The notes: generated from the letters alone by a model not told the origin. Shown: positions 35,308 through 47,230, counted from the stretch's first letter. The stretch is DNA of 64,000 bases from Alnus glutinosa (GCF_958979055.1 NC_084886.1:47571154-47635153), one strand, 5' to 3'. Made by a program: numbers and translations.

Positions 35308-35512
35308 GGATTCGTTTGAGTTTACAATTTTTAAAAGTGATTTTTAAAAGTGTAATTAAACGTTTGATAAAATTGTAGTTTGACATTTAAAATCGTATAT
35401 TAGTCTTTAAAATTTACGTTTTTAAAAAAATATCCGCTTATTTACAATTTGAAAAAGTAAATTTTGTGTTTTTAAATCATAATTTTTTTAAAGCACAATT
35501 TTTAAATAATTC
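35308..35512. mobile_element. MITE family with GTTTGAGTTTRCRATTTT end, copy 1
   Basis: The phrase GTTTGAGTTTACAATTTTT and internal phrases such as AAACGTTTGATAAAATTG recur, partly inverted, in 43430-43885. The AT-rich interior has no coding sequence. Confidence 0.4.
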
Positions 35513-35559
35513 TTTTTTTGCTAGTAAGTTTAAAAACACATTTTTTTTTACGTAATCGC

Positions 35560-35880
35560 AAGATCGATAAGAAATACCGAACAGAAACAAATCTTTTCCA
35601 GTACTGAATGCACAAAGAAAACATGCAAGTCCTCAAAACGATCGATATTCCTTCGTACTCTTTAAGGAAAACAACTTTAGAACAGATCGATGCAAACGTG
35701 TGCAACATAAATGATATTTTCAGCTTTCTTTACAGCATTGGTATCATCAAGTAATCGCCCAAAAGATGGGGGAGAAATTGAAAAGATATGCTACCCAGGC
35801 TTGCACCAGTAGTACTTGTCGATCGATCGAACTGAATTCGCATATGATGCCTCCATCCTCTGCAATAGAATAGGAATTGT
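35560..35880 (-). pseudogene. Copy of the last exon and 3'UTR of the small membrane-protein gene (unit 2 end)
   Basis: On the minus strand TTGCAG is followed by AGGATGGAGGCATCATATG, matching the acceptor and start of the intact exon at 38870. It encodes E-D-G-G-I-I-C-E-F, where the intact gene has E-D-G-G-I-I-W-E-F-D-K then stop; an insertion removes the stop and the frame runs on. Matches continue through CAGCTTTCTTTACAGC to CTGAATGCACAAAGAAA. A copy of invertase exon 1 lies directly upstream in the same orientation. Confidence 0.7.
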
Positions 35881-36009
35881 AGCTATTTTCCAATTTATTA
35901 TTATTATTCTTAATTATAACGTAAAAAAGAAAAAGAATGAGAAAAGGTTTACCGGGAACGGGGTAGGGACAAGTAGCAACTAGCAAGGGTTTTATAGTAA
36001 TCTTCGCTA

Positions 36010-36693
36010 TTATTTAGACCCAAACTGATCTCTCTCATGATCTTCTTCGTCCCCACAATACCCTCCATTGTTGTTCTCCACTTCTTCACTATTCTCATTG
36101 TTGTTTTCCTTCGATTTAGAACACTCTCCTTTCTCCCAAAAAACTCGAAATTTCACAAGCAGATTTGGAAGACTCTCCGAATCAGATGTTGCAGAATATT
36201 TCTCATCGGATATGCAAGCTTTATCCACGTTCTTATTTTTCTCCGTTGTGACCGGTGCTGCCTCTGTAAGAAGATTAGTCTCTCCTTTCTCCCAAAAAGC
36301 TCGGCATTTCACGAGCAGACTTGGAAGACTCTCCGAATCAGATGTTAGAGAATATTCCTCGTCGGATTCGCAAGCCTTAGCCGCGTCTTTATTTTTCTCC
36401 GTTGTGATCAGTGCCGCCTTTGGAGGAAGATTAGTCTCCGTCACCGTTGCCGGCTGTGAAGCAAGATTATTCTCCATTGTGGCCAGTGCCGGCTCTGGAG
36501 GAAGATTAGTCTCGGCCGTAGTGATCACCAGTGCCGGTTGTGAAGGAAGATTACTTTCCGTTGTGGCCAGTGCCGCCGGCTCTGGAGGAAGATTTCTCGC
36601 CGTTGTGGCCGGTGCCGGTTCTTGAGGCCGAGAGGCCTCTTCTTCCTCCGCATCGAGGCAAGGTGGATTCTTTCTAAAGATCCTAAAAAGACA
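36010..36693 (-). CDS. Orphan reading frame derived from invertase exon 1 (copy B)
   Basis: An open frame reaches from codons upstream of 36693 to a stop at 36010. The position equal to the invertase and copy A start codon is AAG here (K-N-P-P-C-L-D-A-E-E-E-E against M-N-P-P in copy A), so translation would have to use an upstream ATG such as 36693 (M-C-L-F-R-I-F-R), giving 227 residues. There are many P-P-E-P-A / T-E-x-N-L-P repeats. A segment ending L-V-K-x-R-x-F-W-E-K-G-E is present twice, an internal duplication of roughly 150 bases. The C terminus is acidic. Whether it is expressed is unknown. GT donor-like sites near 35953 could join it to the exon copy at 35.8 kb. Confidence 0.4.
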   Translation of the reverse strand, partial: CLFRIFRKNPPCLDAEEEEASRPQEPAPATTARNLPPEPAALATTESNLPSQPALVITTAETNLPPEPALATMENNLASQPATVTETNLPPKAALITTEKNKDAAKACESDEEYSLTSDSESLPSLLVKCRAFWEKGETNLLTEAAPVTTEKNKNVDKACISDEKYSATSDSESLPNLLVKFRVFWEKGECSKSKENNNENSEEVENNNGGYCGDEEDHERDQFGSK

Positions 36694-37010
36694 CATTCTA
36701 GTCTCTAGAGAGAGAGCTTTAGAGTTCGAAGCGATCGAGGGAGTGTTTCCGTACACAGAGAGAGATCAGGGACAGTGTCCGTACAGTTTATTCAGAAAGA
36801 AATTCGCAGCAAAGTGATTGGAGAGAGAAATGGTTCATGTGCGGCGTGCCAGCTGGGATTTCCAGAGTATCGGAAAGTATGGTAGTTTGTTGCAGTTTCA
36901 GTTTTGGCGGTTGGAGAGGAAATTCGACGAGTTTGAGCGGGCAATTGTGATAAAATCAGGCATTTTTTGGGTATTTACGAAGATGCCATTGTGTGCTTCA
37001 ATTGAGTTGT
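36694..37010 (-). promoter_or_regulatory. Duplicated invertase promoter, copy B
   Basis: This aligns with 22560-22910: CCGTACAC at 36749-36756, CCGTACAG at 36779-36786, CAGCTGGGATTTCCAGAG-like sequence and GTAGTTTGTTGCAGTTTCAG. The TATA box of the other copies is not preserved. The site of the hAT insertion in copy A is uninterrupted here (near 36930-36945). Confidence 0.5.
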
Positions 37011-37330
37011 GACAGACGGCCTTTGCGCTCCTGCCCCCTCTTGAGAATTTGGATCCTCTATTTAGTGTAAAAATAGGGTATAATTGTTTTTTCATATGAA
37101 AAGATAATTATATCTTTCCTATTTAACTAAAATGAGAGAATTTCATTTATTTGAAATCGAGACAATTCTTGTCCACCTCTTGGCAAGTAGGCTGATGACT
37201 TGATAAATAGAGCGAAGCTCTTACCCTTGCCATGTATGCTTCGCCATATCACAAGCCACATCACTTAACACGTTATGAGAAAAGAGGTCCACACATTTCT
37301 TAGCGCAAGCAAAGCACCAAGTATAAGGAC

Positions 37331-37705
37331 AGGCTTAGAAATTCGAGTTGGCGGGTTGGGTTCGTGTCAACCCACCGAGTCGGAGTGCGGCCCGATTAAC
37401 AACCTGATTAATAATCGGGTTGGAATGGGTCAACCCGATTGTGATTTTTTTTTTTTTTTTTTTTAAATAATAATAATAATTCAAAAAAAATGCCATAGAC
37501 GGGTTAGCGGATCGTAAACGGGTTGGTGGGTTAGAAAAATTTTAATCGGGTCACGATCGAGTTGACCCGCCAGCCACGATCCTAATCGGGTCATAATCAA
37601 GTTGACCCGATTATGACCCGAACTCAATTAGCCCAAACTTAAACCTTATATTTTCGTGTTGTGTTCGTGTCGAGTTCGCGGATCGTGTCAAAAATTGTCA
37701 ACCCT
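37331..37705. mobile_element. hAT-like relic rich in GGGTTGACCCG phrases
   Basis: The sequence is dense in CGGGTTGG / CAACCCG and TCGTGTCGAGTTCG phrases in both orientations, and ends with a TGTCAACCCTA that resembles a family terminus. A clean target duplication was not found. Similar phrases occur at 40775-41290 and 42055-42145. Confidence 0.4.
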
Positions 37706-37719
37706 ATATAAAGAGTTCC

Positions 37720-38380
37720 CTATTAATATAAAAAGAGGATGGATGAAAGAAAGGTCGTTCTTAAAATGTGTCTAGACGTAACGTAATCATCCAAAAAGTA
37801 TGAGCTTCAAAAAAAAAAATAGCGTCATTCATCTATTCGCACCTTTATAATCAATCATTTCACGGGATATGCGTGATATTTCTGAAGGTATTTTCCTCTT
37901 AAATAAAACATCATTGTTGCCTGTATTTTAAGGGACATAAATCAATTCAAATTTGCCTGTATTTTAAGTAAAATACAAATGACCCAATCAATTAATTAAT
38001 CAGAATGGACTACCTATATTTATTTATTTTTAATCATTTTATCTTATCCAAAATCATTCTCTTATGGTTCGTTTAGTACACACAAAATACAACATAAAAT
38101 AAAATAGTTATTTCATTAGTGGGTTGCATCTTTTTTTGCGAGACATCTATTCAAGGGTTCAGAATCCCATGGAATTCCTCTCTCTCGAGAGAGAGGGGGT
38201 CTCGAGCTCGAAGTGCCTCAAAGCAGATAAGCCCCGCACCCTAGGCTGACGGGAGCTACTGAGCACTCCAAACCCTGCACTCCCCTCTCTCATTCCATGC
38301 TCAAATTCGCTAGAATCAGGCAAAGAATTCTAGGGGATCGGAATCCCTTTTCAAGAGCGGGTAAATTTAACATTGTTGTC
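37720..38380. other. Intergenic DNA, nothing recognised
   Basis: The stretch is AT-rich with a short (GA/CT) patch near 38180-38205. No gene or element boundary could be supported. Confidence 0.4.
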
Positions 38381-38835
38381 AACCTATCACAACCCTCCTT
38401 TTTTGGGGGGCTGAGACTATATACAAAATATAGAACACAAAGTACCAACACATGCGGAGTTAAGGAATATAATTATGCCACAAAAATTATTTATAAATCC
38501 AAAGAATATTCCACTATAGAGAAAGAGAGGAAGAATTGGTTGGTGACCAATAAACTAGTTAAACTGAATGCACAAAGAAATAAAGTCCCCAAAACAATCA
38601 AGGCAAACCTGTAATTCAATTTTCCGAATTTAAATCAAGCTTCAAGCTGAATAAAAGGGCAAACTTAGGATAGATAGGAAGTGTGTGCAATATAAATGCT
38701 AAGACCAACTCTTTAGCACTAAAACCATTCTCAGCTTTCTTTACAGCCGTCATATCATGAAGTAACCCTCCAGAAGGAGGAGAAATTAAAAAGAAAAGAT
38801 GGTCTAGAGGGGACTCTTGGAATGCTATCCAGGCT

Positions 38836-39760
38836 CTACTTGTCGAACTCCCATATGATGCCTCCATCCTCTACAATAGAAGAACAATAATACGTTGCCA
38901 TAAGATCTATCTCAAAGCACAAATGTAGAATAAGGTAATGACAAAATTTCCAACAATGAAAAAAATACAGGCCGATTTATACAACAGATAATTAAATCTG
39001 AGGAATATTTCCAGAATTTCCCACGTTAAACTGAAATTTTTGTTTGAGAAAAGAAAATATAAGAGTTTTCATGCATAAAAGGATGTAGCTTCCGTGATTC
39101 TATGAATAAAGCTATTTTCCAAATTGTACAATTCCTGTCAATTTAGTATCATGCATAACGAAAATAGCAGACAATATCATCATTCTTATAGTAGGAATAT
39201 GTCTCTATTTGTTACAATTCAGAAGAAGACTGTAATTCTAAGCAATACAATGTGAAGATTTACACTGCCTGTCATCTTTTCTTTTTCTACTTTCTTTAAT
39301 TCTCAAAATTTCAAGTTAGCATTTATGAGCTACCAAGTGCAGCAATACCCTCTCACTAGTTCTCAACAGATTGGTTTCTAATGCTAGAAATGCAGAGAAT
39401 AAGTTGTCTTGATCAGAAAGTGAATCTCTGACCACTGCTTGGAAGACAAGATGGGTTCAATCCTACATTAAAAGGAAGGAATTAAGAATCAGAAGTCAGG
39501 GGCATACCTTTAACTTTCTTATTTATCCAGATCTCCAACAGCATACCAGCACCAACTCCACTCGCAATACATGCTCCATAGAAGGCAATGGCAGATGGTA
39601 GGGACCTTCGAGGAAGGAAATAGCATTCTGGAATCTGTCTAATCTTTTTTGGCAGCCGCTTCTTTATAACTGGTTTAGCACCAGGATCCTTCTGCAAGTC
39701 ATTACCGACGGCTTTCCAGTCAACCCCTTTGAATGGGTCTTTTGCCTCTTCAGTTCCCAT
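38836..39760 (-). CDS. Small single-span membrane protein, two exons (95 aa)
   Basis: Exon 1 runs 39760-39508 and exon 2 is only 35 bases of coding sequence, 38870-38836. The donor AAAG|GTATGC and acceptor TTGTAG|AGG join K-V-K to E-D-G-G-I-I-W-E-F-D-K. Reading through the donor instead gives a slightly different tail ending L-T-S-D-S at 39482. The N-terminal half is polar and basic (D-P-F-K-G-V-D-W-K-A-V-G, then K-K-R-L-P-K-K-I-R-Q-I-P). A hydrophobic segment of about 20 residues (S-A-I-A-F-Y-G-A-C-I-A-S-G-V-G-A-G-M-L-L) spans a membrane once. The family appears plant-wide but unnamed as far as I can tell, and no function is assigned. The last exon was copied into the two tandem units to the left. 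Confidence 0.75.
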
Positions 39761-40563
39761 GGTATCCTGTAGTTTGCCTTACAGCTCAAGTCTGCAAAAC
39801 CAAAGAATCGTATGTGAAGTCCAGAAACTGAGGTGGGACAGAAACACAGCAGAAAAAGAACCAGAAATTATGACAGTGACAAAAGAAACTCAAAGTTAAC
39901 ATTCACACACAAATGAGCAGGTGCTGGCAGCATAAGTGCCCAATAACTGCAACTTTATAAGGCAATATCTGTAAAAGCTGAAGGATTTCTTTTTGGATAA
40001 GTGTTAGAAAATTAATTAAATGATCAAATTAATTATTTTTTATTAGCTTAAACTTTTGGGACAAGTAATAATTTAACATGATACAAGAGCAACATTATAA
40101 GGCAATATCTGTAATAGCTGAGGATTTCTTTTTAGGATAAGTGTGAGAATATTAATTAAATGGTCAAATTTACCATTTCCTATCAACTTAAGTTTTTAGA
40201 ACAAGTGTTGATTAACATGGTATAAGAGTAGTAGTCATGAGTTCAAGCTCCAACTCTGTAATGTATATCTTATTTCAATTAAATATCAATCGTAATCTAT
40301 GGTTCCGCACATGAAGAAGAGTAATATAATATTAATTAAATGATTAACTCACAATTTCTTCTCAGCTTAAATTTTGGGATAATTAGTAATTTAATAAGTA
40401 ACAAATTTTATTAGAAGAGCACAAGAAAGGTGTGCCACCCTAGTATATAGGAAGCATCCCAGAGTAATAAGAAAAACATAATTCAAATTAGAAATGAAGT
40501 TTAGGGACTCCAAAAGATCTAATGTATTAGAAAAGGGGGGGAAAAAACCCCGTTTTTGCATTC

Positions 40564-41211
40564 CAATCATATAGTTTTCCAAGAAAGGGAAGCTTCATAT
40601 CCAAAATTGAACTTTCATATCCCTCAAATGTACAAAGTTTTTAATCTAATTTACTGTCTTTATTTTCAACAAATGAAATGCCTTCTCCAGAAGGTCATAG
40701 ACATTTTAATTTTACCGTGAGAAAGTATCATGTAGAATTAATCTCTCAAGGTCTTGCTGGCTGGCAACATGGGTACCCGACACGACCCGTTAAGACCGGC
40801 AACCCATTTAAGCTAGACCCAAACACGACTTGTTTATGTTTACGGGTCGGAACTCCAAACACGACACGAACACGATAATTTAAATTGAACTTTCAATCAT
40901 ATAGTTTTCCAAGAAAGGGAAGCTTCATATCCAAAATTGAACTTTCATATCCCTCAAATGTACAAAGTTTTTAATCTAATTTACTGTCTTTATTTTCAAC
41001 AAATGAAATGCCTTCTCCAGAAGGTCATAGACATTTTAATTTTACCGTGAGAAAGTATCATGTAGAATTAATCTCTCAAGGTCTTGCTGGCTGGCAACAT
41101 GGGTACCCGACACGACCCGTTAAGACCGGCAACCCATTTAAGCTAGACCCAAACACGACTTGTTTATGTTTACGGGTCGGAACTCCAAACACGACACGAA
41201 CACGATAATTT
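40564..41211. repeat. Recent tandem duplication, two 318-bp identical copies
   Basis: 40564-40881 and 40894-41211 are identical by eye, offset by 330 bases, with 12 bases between them. Each copy includes the start of a TE-like GACACGACCCG region. They lie within the proposed 5'UTR intron of the small membrane-protein gene. Confidence 0.9.
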
Positions 41212-41552
41212 CACAGGTCACCCGACACCCCGTGAAACTCGGTTAACATAATATGTCGAATCGGGTCACCACGGCCCGTTTGACCTGTTTAGATTAAAAA
41301 TGCTATCCATGTTCCTTTTAATGGTGAGAAAAATCAGAAAATCACTCTCTCTCTCAGTCTCTCTTTACAGTTTACACAAACCATTTCATAGATTAAAATG
41401 GCAATCACTTTTCTTTTTTCTTTTCTTTTTTCTGTTCTATGCATAAAAAAAATGAGATCACTTAATTACAAAAGAAAATTACTATAAAATCAAATAATCA
41501 AATCATTTCATGTCAAAATGCTATAAAAATGGAAATCCAACTATTAACATAC

Positions 41553-41800
41553 CGGCAGTACCGACATCGGTGGAAGAGAGAGAGAGAGAGAGCGGCAGAG
41601 AGACGGGGAGAGCGATGGCAGTCGGCAGCGAGCGCCGAGCGGAGAGCAGAGACTAGAGAGGCTGCGAGAGAGAGCGTCGACTCGAGCGGGTCCAGCCTCC
41701 AGGCGTCCAGCGGGACTGAGGGAGGAAGAAGAAGGGGCGGCGGCGGCGCGGCACGGAGCTGAAGATGAAGAAAATGGAAGAAGAAGAGAAGGGCGGCGGG
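41553..41800 (-). other. Probable 5'UTR exon of the small membrane-protein gene
   Basis: On the minus strand this is GC- and CT-rich sequence ending in CTGCCG|GTATGT, a good donor. The matching acceptor TTTTGCAG|ACTTGAGC is at 39791, 31 bases before the ATG. Upstream are two site II-type elements (TGGGCC at 41955-41960 and GGCCCA at 41986-41991). An ATG at 41567 would start a six-codon upstream frame crossing the junction. The exon assignment is inference from splice signals and composition. Confidence 0.4.
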
Positions 41801-42149
41801 CTCCGGGTCTCGGGCGGAGCTGATTTTGTTGAACTGCTGAAGGAAAAAGTGAAAAACCGAAAAAGAAAAAGTTTAGGGCTTTTAGTTTTGATTCTTTTGA
41901 TTTTTGAATGTTTTGTCACTTTTGTGAGTTCACTGAGTTTGTGTTTTCGAATTTTGGGCCAACTCAGAAAATGGTATTCGGCTATGGCCCATTTGCCGCT
42001 ATTCCCAATTTCCCCCACCCTCTCCAAAAAAAAATAAATAAATAAATAAATAATCGTGTCTGACGGGTCACTCACGTTAAACAGGTCATAAACAGAACTC
42101 ATTAATTTTATATCGAATTATCGAGTCGTATCAAAATTACCGGCCTTAA

Positions 42150-43323
42150 AAATTCTTACTTGACAATATGAAAAAGTGTCCGTAGAGATACATCAATTTT
42201 GCAGCCTTAAAATGTGGAAGACATAGCAAATATTGCTAGTACTCATCATAAATTTTCATCCCTGATCACCCTAAACCTGCTTCACATGAAGAAGACAAAC
42301 GAAGCAATCCAAAACTACATAGCAATCGGTTGGATCCTTTATACTCAGATCTCCCAATAAGGAAAAGCCCGGGACAATTGTACATCACATGTGAACCCTT
42401 TCAACATATTTTTTCAAGATTCAAGTTCCATAAGGGAACCCAAAAGCATTCTCAATTAGCTCAAGTTATTTAGAAAGCTACGAAGTGAGTGACTGCGTCA
42501 ATAAAAATACTGCCACTAAAAAGTAGAAGGCAACCTGTGCCCATTTGTGCAACCATGTTTGGCCACAACATGATTGTAGGCTAATAGCCCTAAGACACCA
42601 AAAGGACACTTTAAATAATGAAAGAATTTCACTTAAAAAAAAAAAAGTAAGAATTTGACGGACTCCAAAAGTATTCATTAAGAATTTACCAGAGCATTAA
42701 AATGGTACCGCAATCTTTACTAACTTTTGATAAAACATCGAGAATCAGATAATTTTGAAGTTGCCAACCAGCGTTCTATTAACGATCTTAGTGATAGCAA
42801 GGTTGAGATGAAACACATATATTTTATGGAAACAAATGTGTGCTTTGTTTTTCTCTTCAAATAATGGGACTTCAAATGAGAAATCTAAAGATGATTTAAA
42901 CTCAATCTATGTTCGTCAAAACGGCGAGTCAGAGTCTTCAAGTGGCGTAGTGAACTCTTGGTCTTTGCAGTATTCAAATTGCTTATATATATAGTTTTTT
43001 TTTCCGTTTATATTTCATGTTTCATCTTCTTCTACAGAACTGTGAAGTGTTCTCTGCGCTACAATGGGCATTGACTAGAAATATCCCAAAAACCCAAGAA
43101 CCAACGAACTGGGTAATGTTAGATAGCATAGAGTTTTCGTTATTCTACCATTTACATGTCAAAACAAACAACCTCAAAATAATCAAGAACGTGGCATTTA
43201 CCTCAAAATAAGGTGGCTGAAGGAAGGTTTGTGGTGGCTCGAACCGGCGGCTGGTGGTGAGCGTTGGCTTTACTTTTTCTTTTGGATTTACTGATTTTTA
43301 TTTTGCATTCTAAGACATTAAAC

Positions 43324-43354
<31 letters not shown>

Positions 43355-44035
43355 TGTAAGGCTTCTTCTAAAATGTGTTTGGGCATCGTTGAGCTTACGG
43401 GTCAGATCTCATGGCTTAAGCATGTGTTGAAAATTACAATTTCGCAAGGAAAAGTAGTAGGATTTTAAATTAAATGGTAGAAAATAAATTGATTGAAAAT
43501 TATATTTTTAAAAATATTGATTTAAGAAAATATTTTTTTATTTTTATTTTTTCAAATTGCAAGCAAAGTAGTGTTTTTTTAAAAATGCAAAATTTTAAAG
43601 ATTAACTTACGATTTTAAAGGTCAAACTGCGATTTTGCCAAACGTTTAACTGCATTTTTAAAAATAAAATTTTCAAAGTAGGGAGTGAATAAAAGTCGAT
43701 ACCGAAATCCTAGACTCAAAAGCCACATTTTTTGATCCTTTAGGCCGTAATCACCCAATCAAAGGGAATTCGTATTGACTCATTCTATCTTGATAGAGAC
43801 ATTTCAAATTCGTCGAAATTAAGCACGGAGTGCCCGCTACTTATGAAAAATCGTACATTTTAAAATCGCAAACTCAAACGGACTATAAATCATTTCATTT
43901 TTACTTAAAATTTTAAAAATAAATGGGCTTATATTGGGCTGAGCTGAGCATGGCCAAGTTAAATCAGCTAAGTCCAGTCAGCTCGGGCCGTGCTGAACTT
44001 TGGGCTGCAGATCCTGAGAAAGCTCATCCGTGCCC

Positions 44036-44082
<47 letters not shown>

Positions 44083-44300
44083 CTATGGGCATAAAAAAAT
44101 AATAAAAAATAAAAAAAAAATAAATTGGAACATGAAAGAGCATATGATAAATACGAGGAAGAGCCGAAAATAGTGGTTGAACAGCTGATCGTGACCCCAT
44201 ATTTGTAAAGTTGCTGTAGTTAAATTATCTCTTATCACTTATCAGCAACCTACTGGTACCACATTTGCCAGATGCAGCAGGTAGCCCCACCATTAGAAAA
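42150..44300. other. Intergenic DNA with MITE-like sequence
   Basis: 43430-43885 contains a relative of the element at 35308-35512 (AAATCGCAAACTCAAACGG is its inverted end). A poly-T run lies at about 43327-43352 and a (GA)n tract at 44040-44079. No gene is supported. Confidence 0.4.
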
Positions 44301-44700
44301 CGACAAGGTGAATAATGTCGAATGCGGAAACGACGCCGTATTCTAGCTCTCTCTCGCCGTATTTAAGTGTAGGAGAAATATAAAACGCTGTCCATGCAAC
44401 TGCAAACTGACACAACGGAGAACGGAATGATAACTGACAAGTGACAAACAAAAAAGGAGAGCCAAAGCCAAGGCCTGGTCTGACGATTGACATGCCTCAT
44501 CTTCACCTTACTCCTGGAATTGGATCTCTAAACCTCCGAAACGTTGCTGTTTTATACTTCCTATAGGTTCAAATTGATCCTATCTATGCTTACCCACCTG
44601 CCCATCTTCATCAAACTTTATCCAATCCAATTCAATCTCACTCACTATCTCTCTCTTGGTTTGTTCTCCGTCTTTCTCTGTCTTCCATCTGTTGATTTTT
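43920..44700 (+). promoter_or_regulatory. Probable promoter and leader of the 47.2-kb gene
   Basis: TGGGCTTATATTGGGCT at about 43924-43940 and a TATA-like GTATTTAAG at about 44357 precede CT-rich leader-like sequence (44640-44690). The coding exon begins after an acceptor at about 47200, implying a 5'UTR intron of about 2.5 kb. The donor was not identified. Confidence 0.35.
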
Positions 44701-47206
44701 TTTTTTTTTTTTTTTTTTTTAAAGTATGCATTTATTTCTTAGCTTTTGTGGGATTATTTTAGTTTATCATGAGTTTTTTTTTTTTTTCCTTGGGTTATTT
44801 GAGTCTGTTTTTTGTAGATAGCAACAATAATTATAACATCAATTGGGTTCTTTCTTTGACACAAAGATCTGGATGCATTTAGGAAATTTGATTCTTTTTT
44901 TTCTTTTTTTTTTTGGGTTTTTGCTTTTGTTTCAATTTCTAATTCTGTATTTGGTGGTCATGCTTCGAATGGTGATGTGTTGTGTCATTAAGCTCTTAGC
45001 TTGCAGTCTTATATGACCTTGTTGGTCATTTCCAAATTTATTTGTAGTCCGAGCTGTCTTACTTGGGATGGTGGTTTCTTAAAGAAGAAAGTTTTATGCT
45101 TTCTGTGCAGAAGATAGAAGGGATCCTTTCCTGTAGAAAATTTAAACTTTAGCCCACTGTTATGAACATAAAAAGTCATTTGCTTTCATTACAAGATCTA
45201 TGAACTGTGTGTGTTAGGTGGGGTTATCATGCGATTTAGTAATTGCATTGGGGTTTCTCATAACAATACGTGAATTGAAGATTTGAAGATTTGAAGTTTT
45301 CTTCCTAGGAAATATACTTCTTTTTCTTTATATCTGATTGGTTGGTCAAACTTTTTGATATCATGTTTTTCTCTCAAGCAAACAGTTTCCCGTTTTGAAG
45401 GGTTGGCTAATTCTTTGGCGGCTCATTTTCTTCTCAGACAAAAACTTGTTTAGTCCTATTTTGAACTCCTTAAATTGTATAGTTACTGCTCGGGCTAATA
45501 TTTTCAATGTCAATTTTCAACCCTCAGTTATTTCTTGATATCTAATTAACAGTATATTATACAGTCTGCGTGTACTTCAGGGGAAATACCAGTTCTCTGT
45601 GAATTTTCATGCATCTTTTGGTCTGCGTGTGTGTGTGTGAATTACATGCATCTAAAGTCCTGATAATGATTCTCTTTCTTTTTCGCAATGCCCATTAGAG
45701 CTGGTTTTAATAATATACTAGCCTGTGCTGTGCACTTGACCATGTTGTTAACCATTCTGGATCTTTTAAGTTTTTTAATATATGTTTTTTTTCTATTTGC
45801 TTTGGTTCTTTTAAGCTTGTCTTCTACTTATGCTGCTCTCCAATTTGTTGGCAGATCCATTTGATGTTTGCTTTAATCATATCTCGTTTTGATTTCTATG
45901 TCCATTTAGTAACTGGAGATAGCATGTCTGTCACTTATATAGCAAAGATAAACTTTTCTAAACAGGGTTTCCTCTATGAGAGATAGCATATAAGTGAAGT
46001 ATGCACCTGGCTCTCCTTTATGAGAGATAGGGGCTTGTGTGGTAAAGGTTACGGATTAGATTTTCTTATTCACTGCTTTTGCATAAGACTTATAACAAGG
46101 GTGTGGTGGGGTTGCAGATCCTTGACTAAAGAAACATTTTGGCTGTAGTTAAAGTGATTGGCTTGTCCCTGGTTGGCCAGAAAAGCCAGCCTTACCAGGA
46201 TGCCAAAAGATTGCCAGCTTCATAAGGCCGAGCATTGTAAGCCACTGGTTGGGAGAGCTTAGCTCCTTTAAACTTCTATCTAATCACACTCATCAATCTC
46301 TTTACACTCGATTTCTTTTTTTGAGATTTTCTTTTAACAGTTCAGAATTTGATAAGCACATATTCTGATGAAGCATCATCTGTAAATTTGTAATGAAGGA
46401 TGCCGTCTGGTTAATTTAAACGAGTTAGTAGTTTGTTTACCAATTTCTAGGCCTTATACTATTTCCACGACCATTAAGTCTTGCTTATGAAGTCAACATG
46501 ATGACTTGCTGGGAAACATAAAGGAGGGTTGGAATTAGAGTTACTGGAAGTATAGTGAATGGTTTCGTTATGTTGAAATATCTTGAGTGCTAGATCATTA
46601 GGGAATAGGAACAGAAAACTGGAGAACTCGTGCTTGACGGTGATTAAAAAATTTCCAGATTTCATTCTAATTTCTCAATTTCACCCGTCACCACTTAGAC
46701 TTATATCCACTCTGAGAGAGCAAGAAGTTGTAGAAAAGGTGGAAAATTGTTACATCTTATTCTTAGTTACTCATCAAATATGTTTAAATGATAGTAGACA
46801 CGGTCAAAAGCATTTAAAAAACAATTTGTTCTGGCGTGGTCTGACAATGGTCCTAACTAGTAAGCTAAAGACTTCCCCCATGTGCTAAAACCTCTACTTC
46901 TTTTTTCACCGAAGTTTAGAACCTCACCTTTCATACTTTCTTTTCCATTTTGATTGTTTTTTTTTTCTTCTTCTTTGTTAATTCTTCTGGGATTAGCGAT
47001 ATTGGAGGAGTAGGATCATTTTTGTCCTCTACTACTGAAGACATATTTCCTAGTGCAAGTTTTGTCTAAATGTTCAGTCGACAAGTAACTTTCTACTTTG
47101 TTCTGATCAAGGAAGAAACTTTTACATGTTTTGTACTTGGAGGGATTATATTCCTATTTGGATTATAGTTATCAAATCTTAACAAATTCTAGTTTTACAG
47201 AGTAAA

Positions 47207-47230
47207 ATGTGTCAAAGAAAAGGAGAGTGA
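47207..47230 (+). other. Upstream ORF overlapping the main start (TGATG)
   Basis: ATG at 47207 opens seven codons (M-C-Q-R-K-G-E) and stops at TGA 47228-47230, whose last base is the A of the main ATG. It lies immediately after the probable acceptor TTTTACAG, so it should be in the mature leader. Stop/start overlap of this kind can affect initiation at the main ATG. Confidence 0.5.

Noticed and set aside
41529..42102. Arg/Glu- and Lys-rich frames
   Set aside because: They come from GA/CT-rich DNA better explained as the leader of the minus-strand gene at 38.8-39.8 kb.
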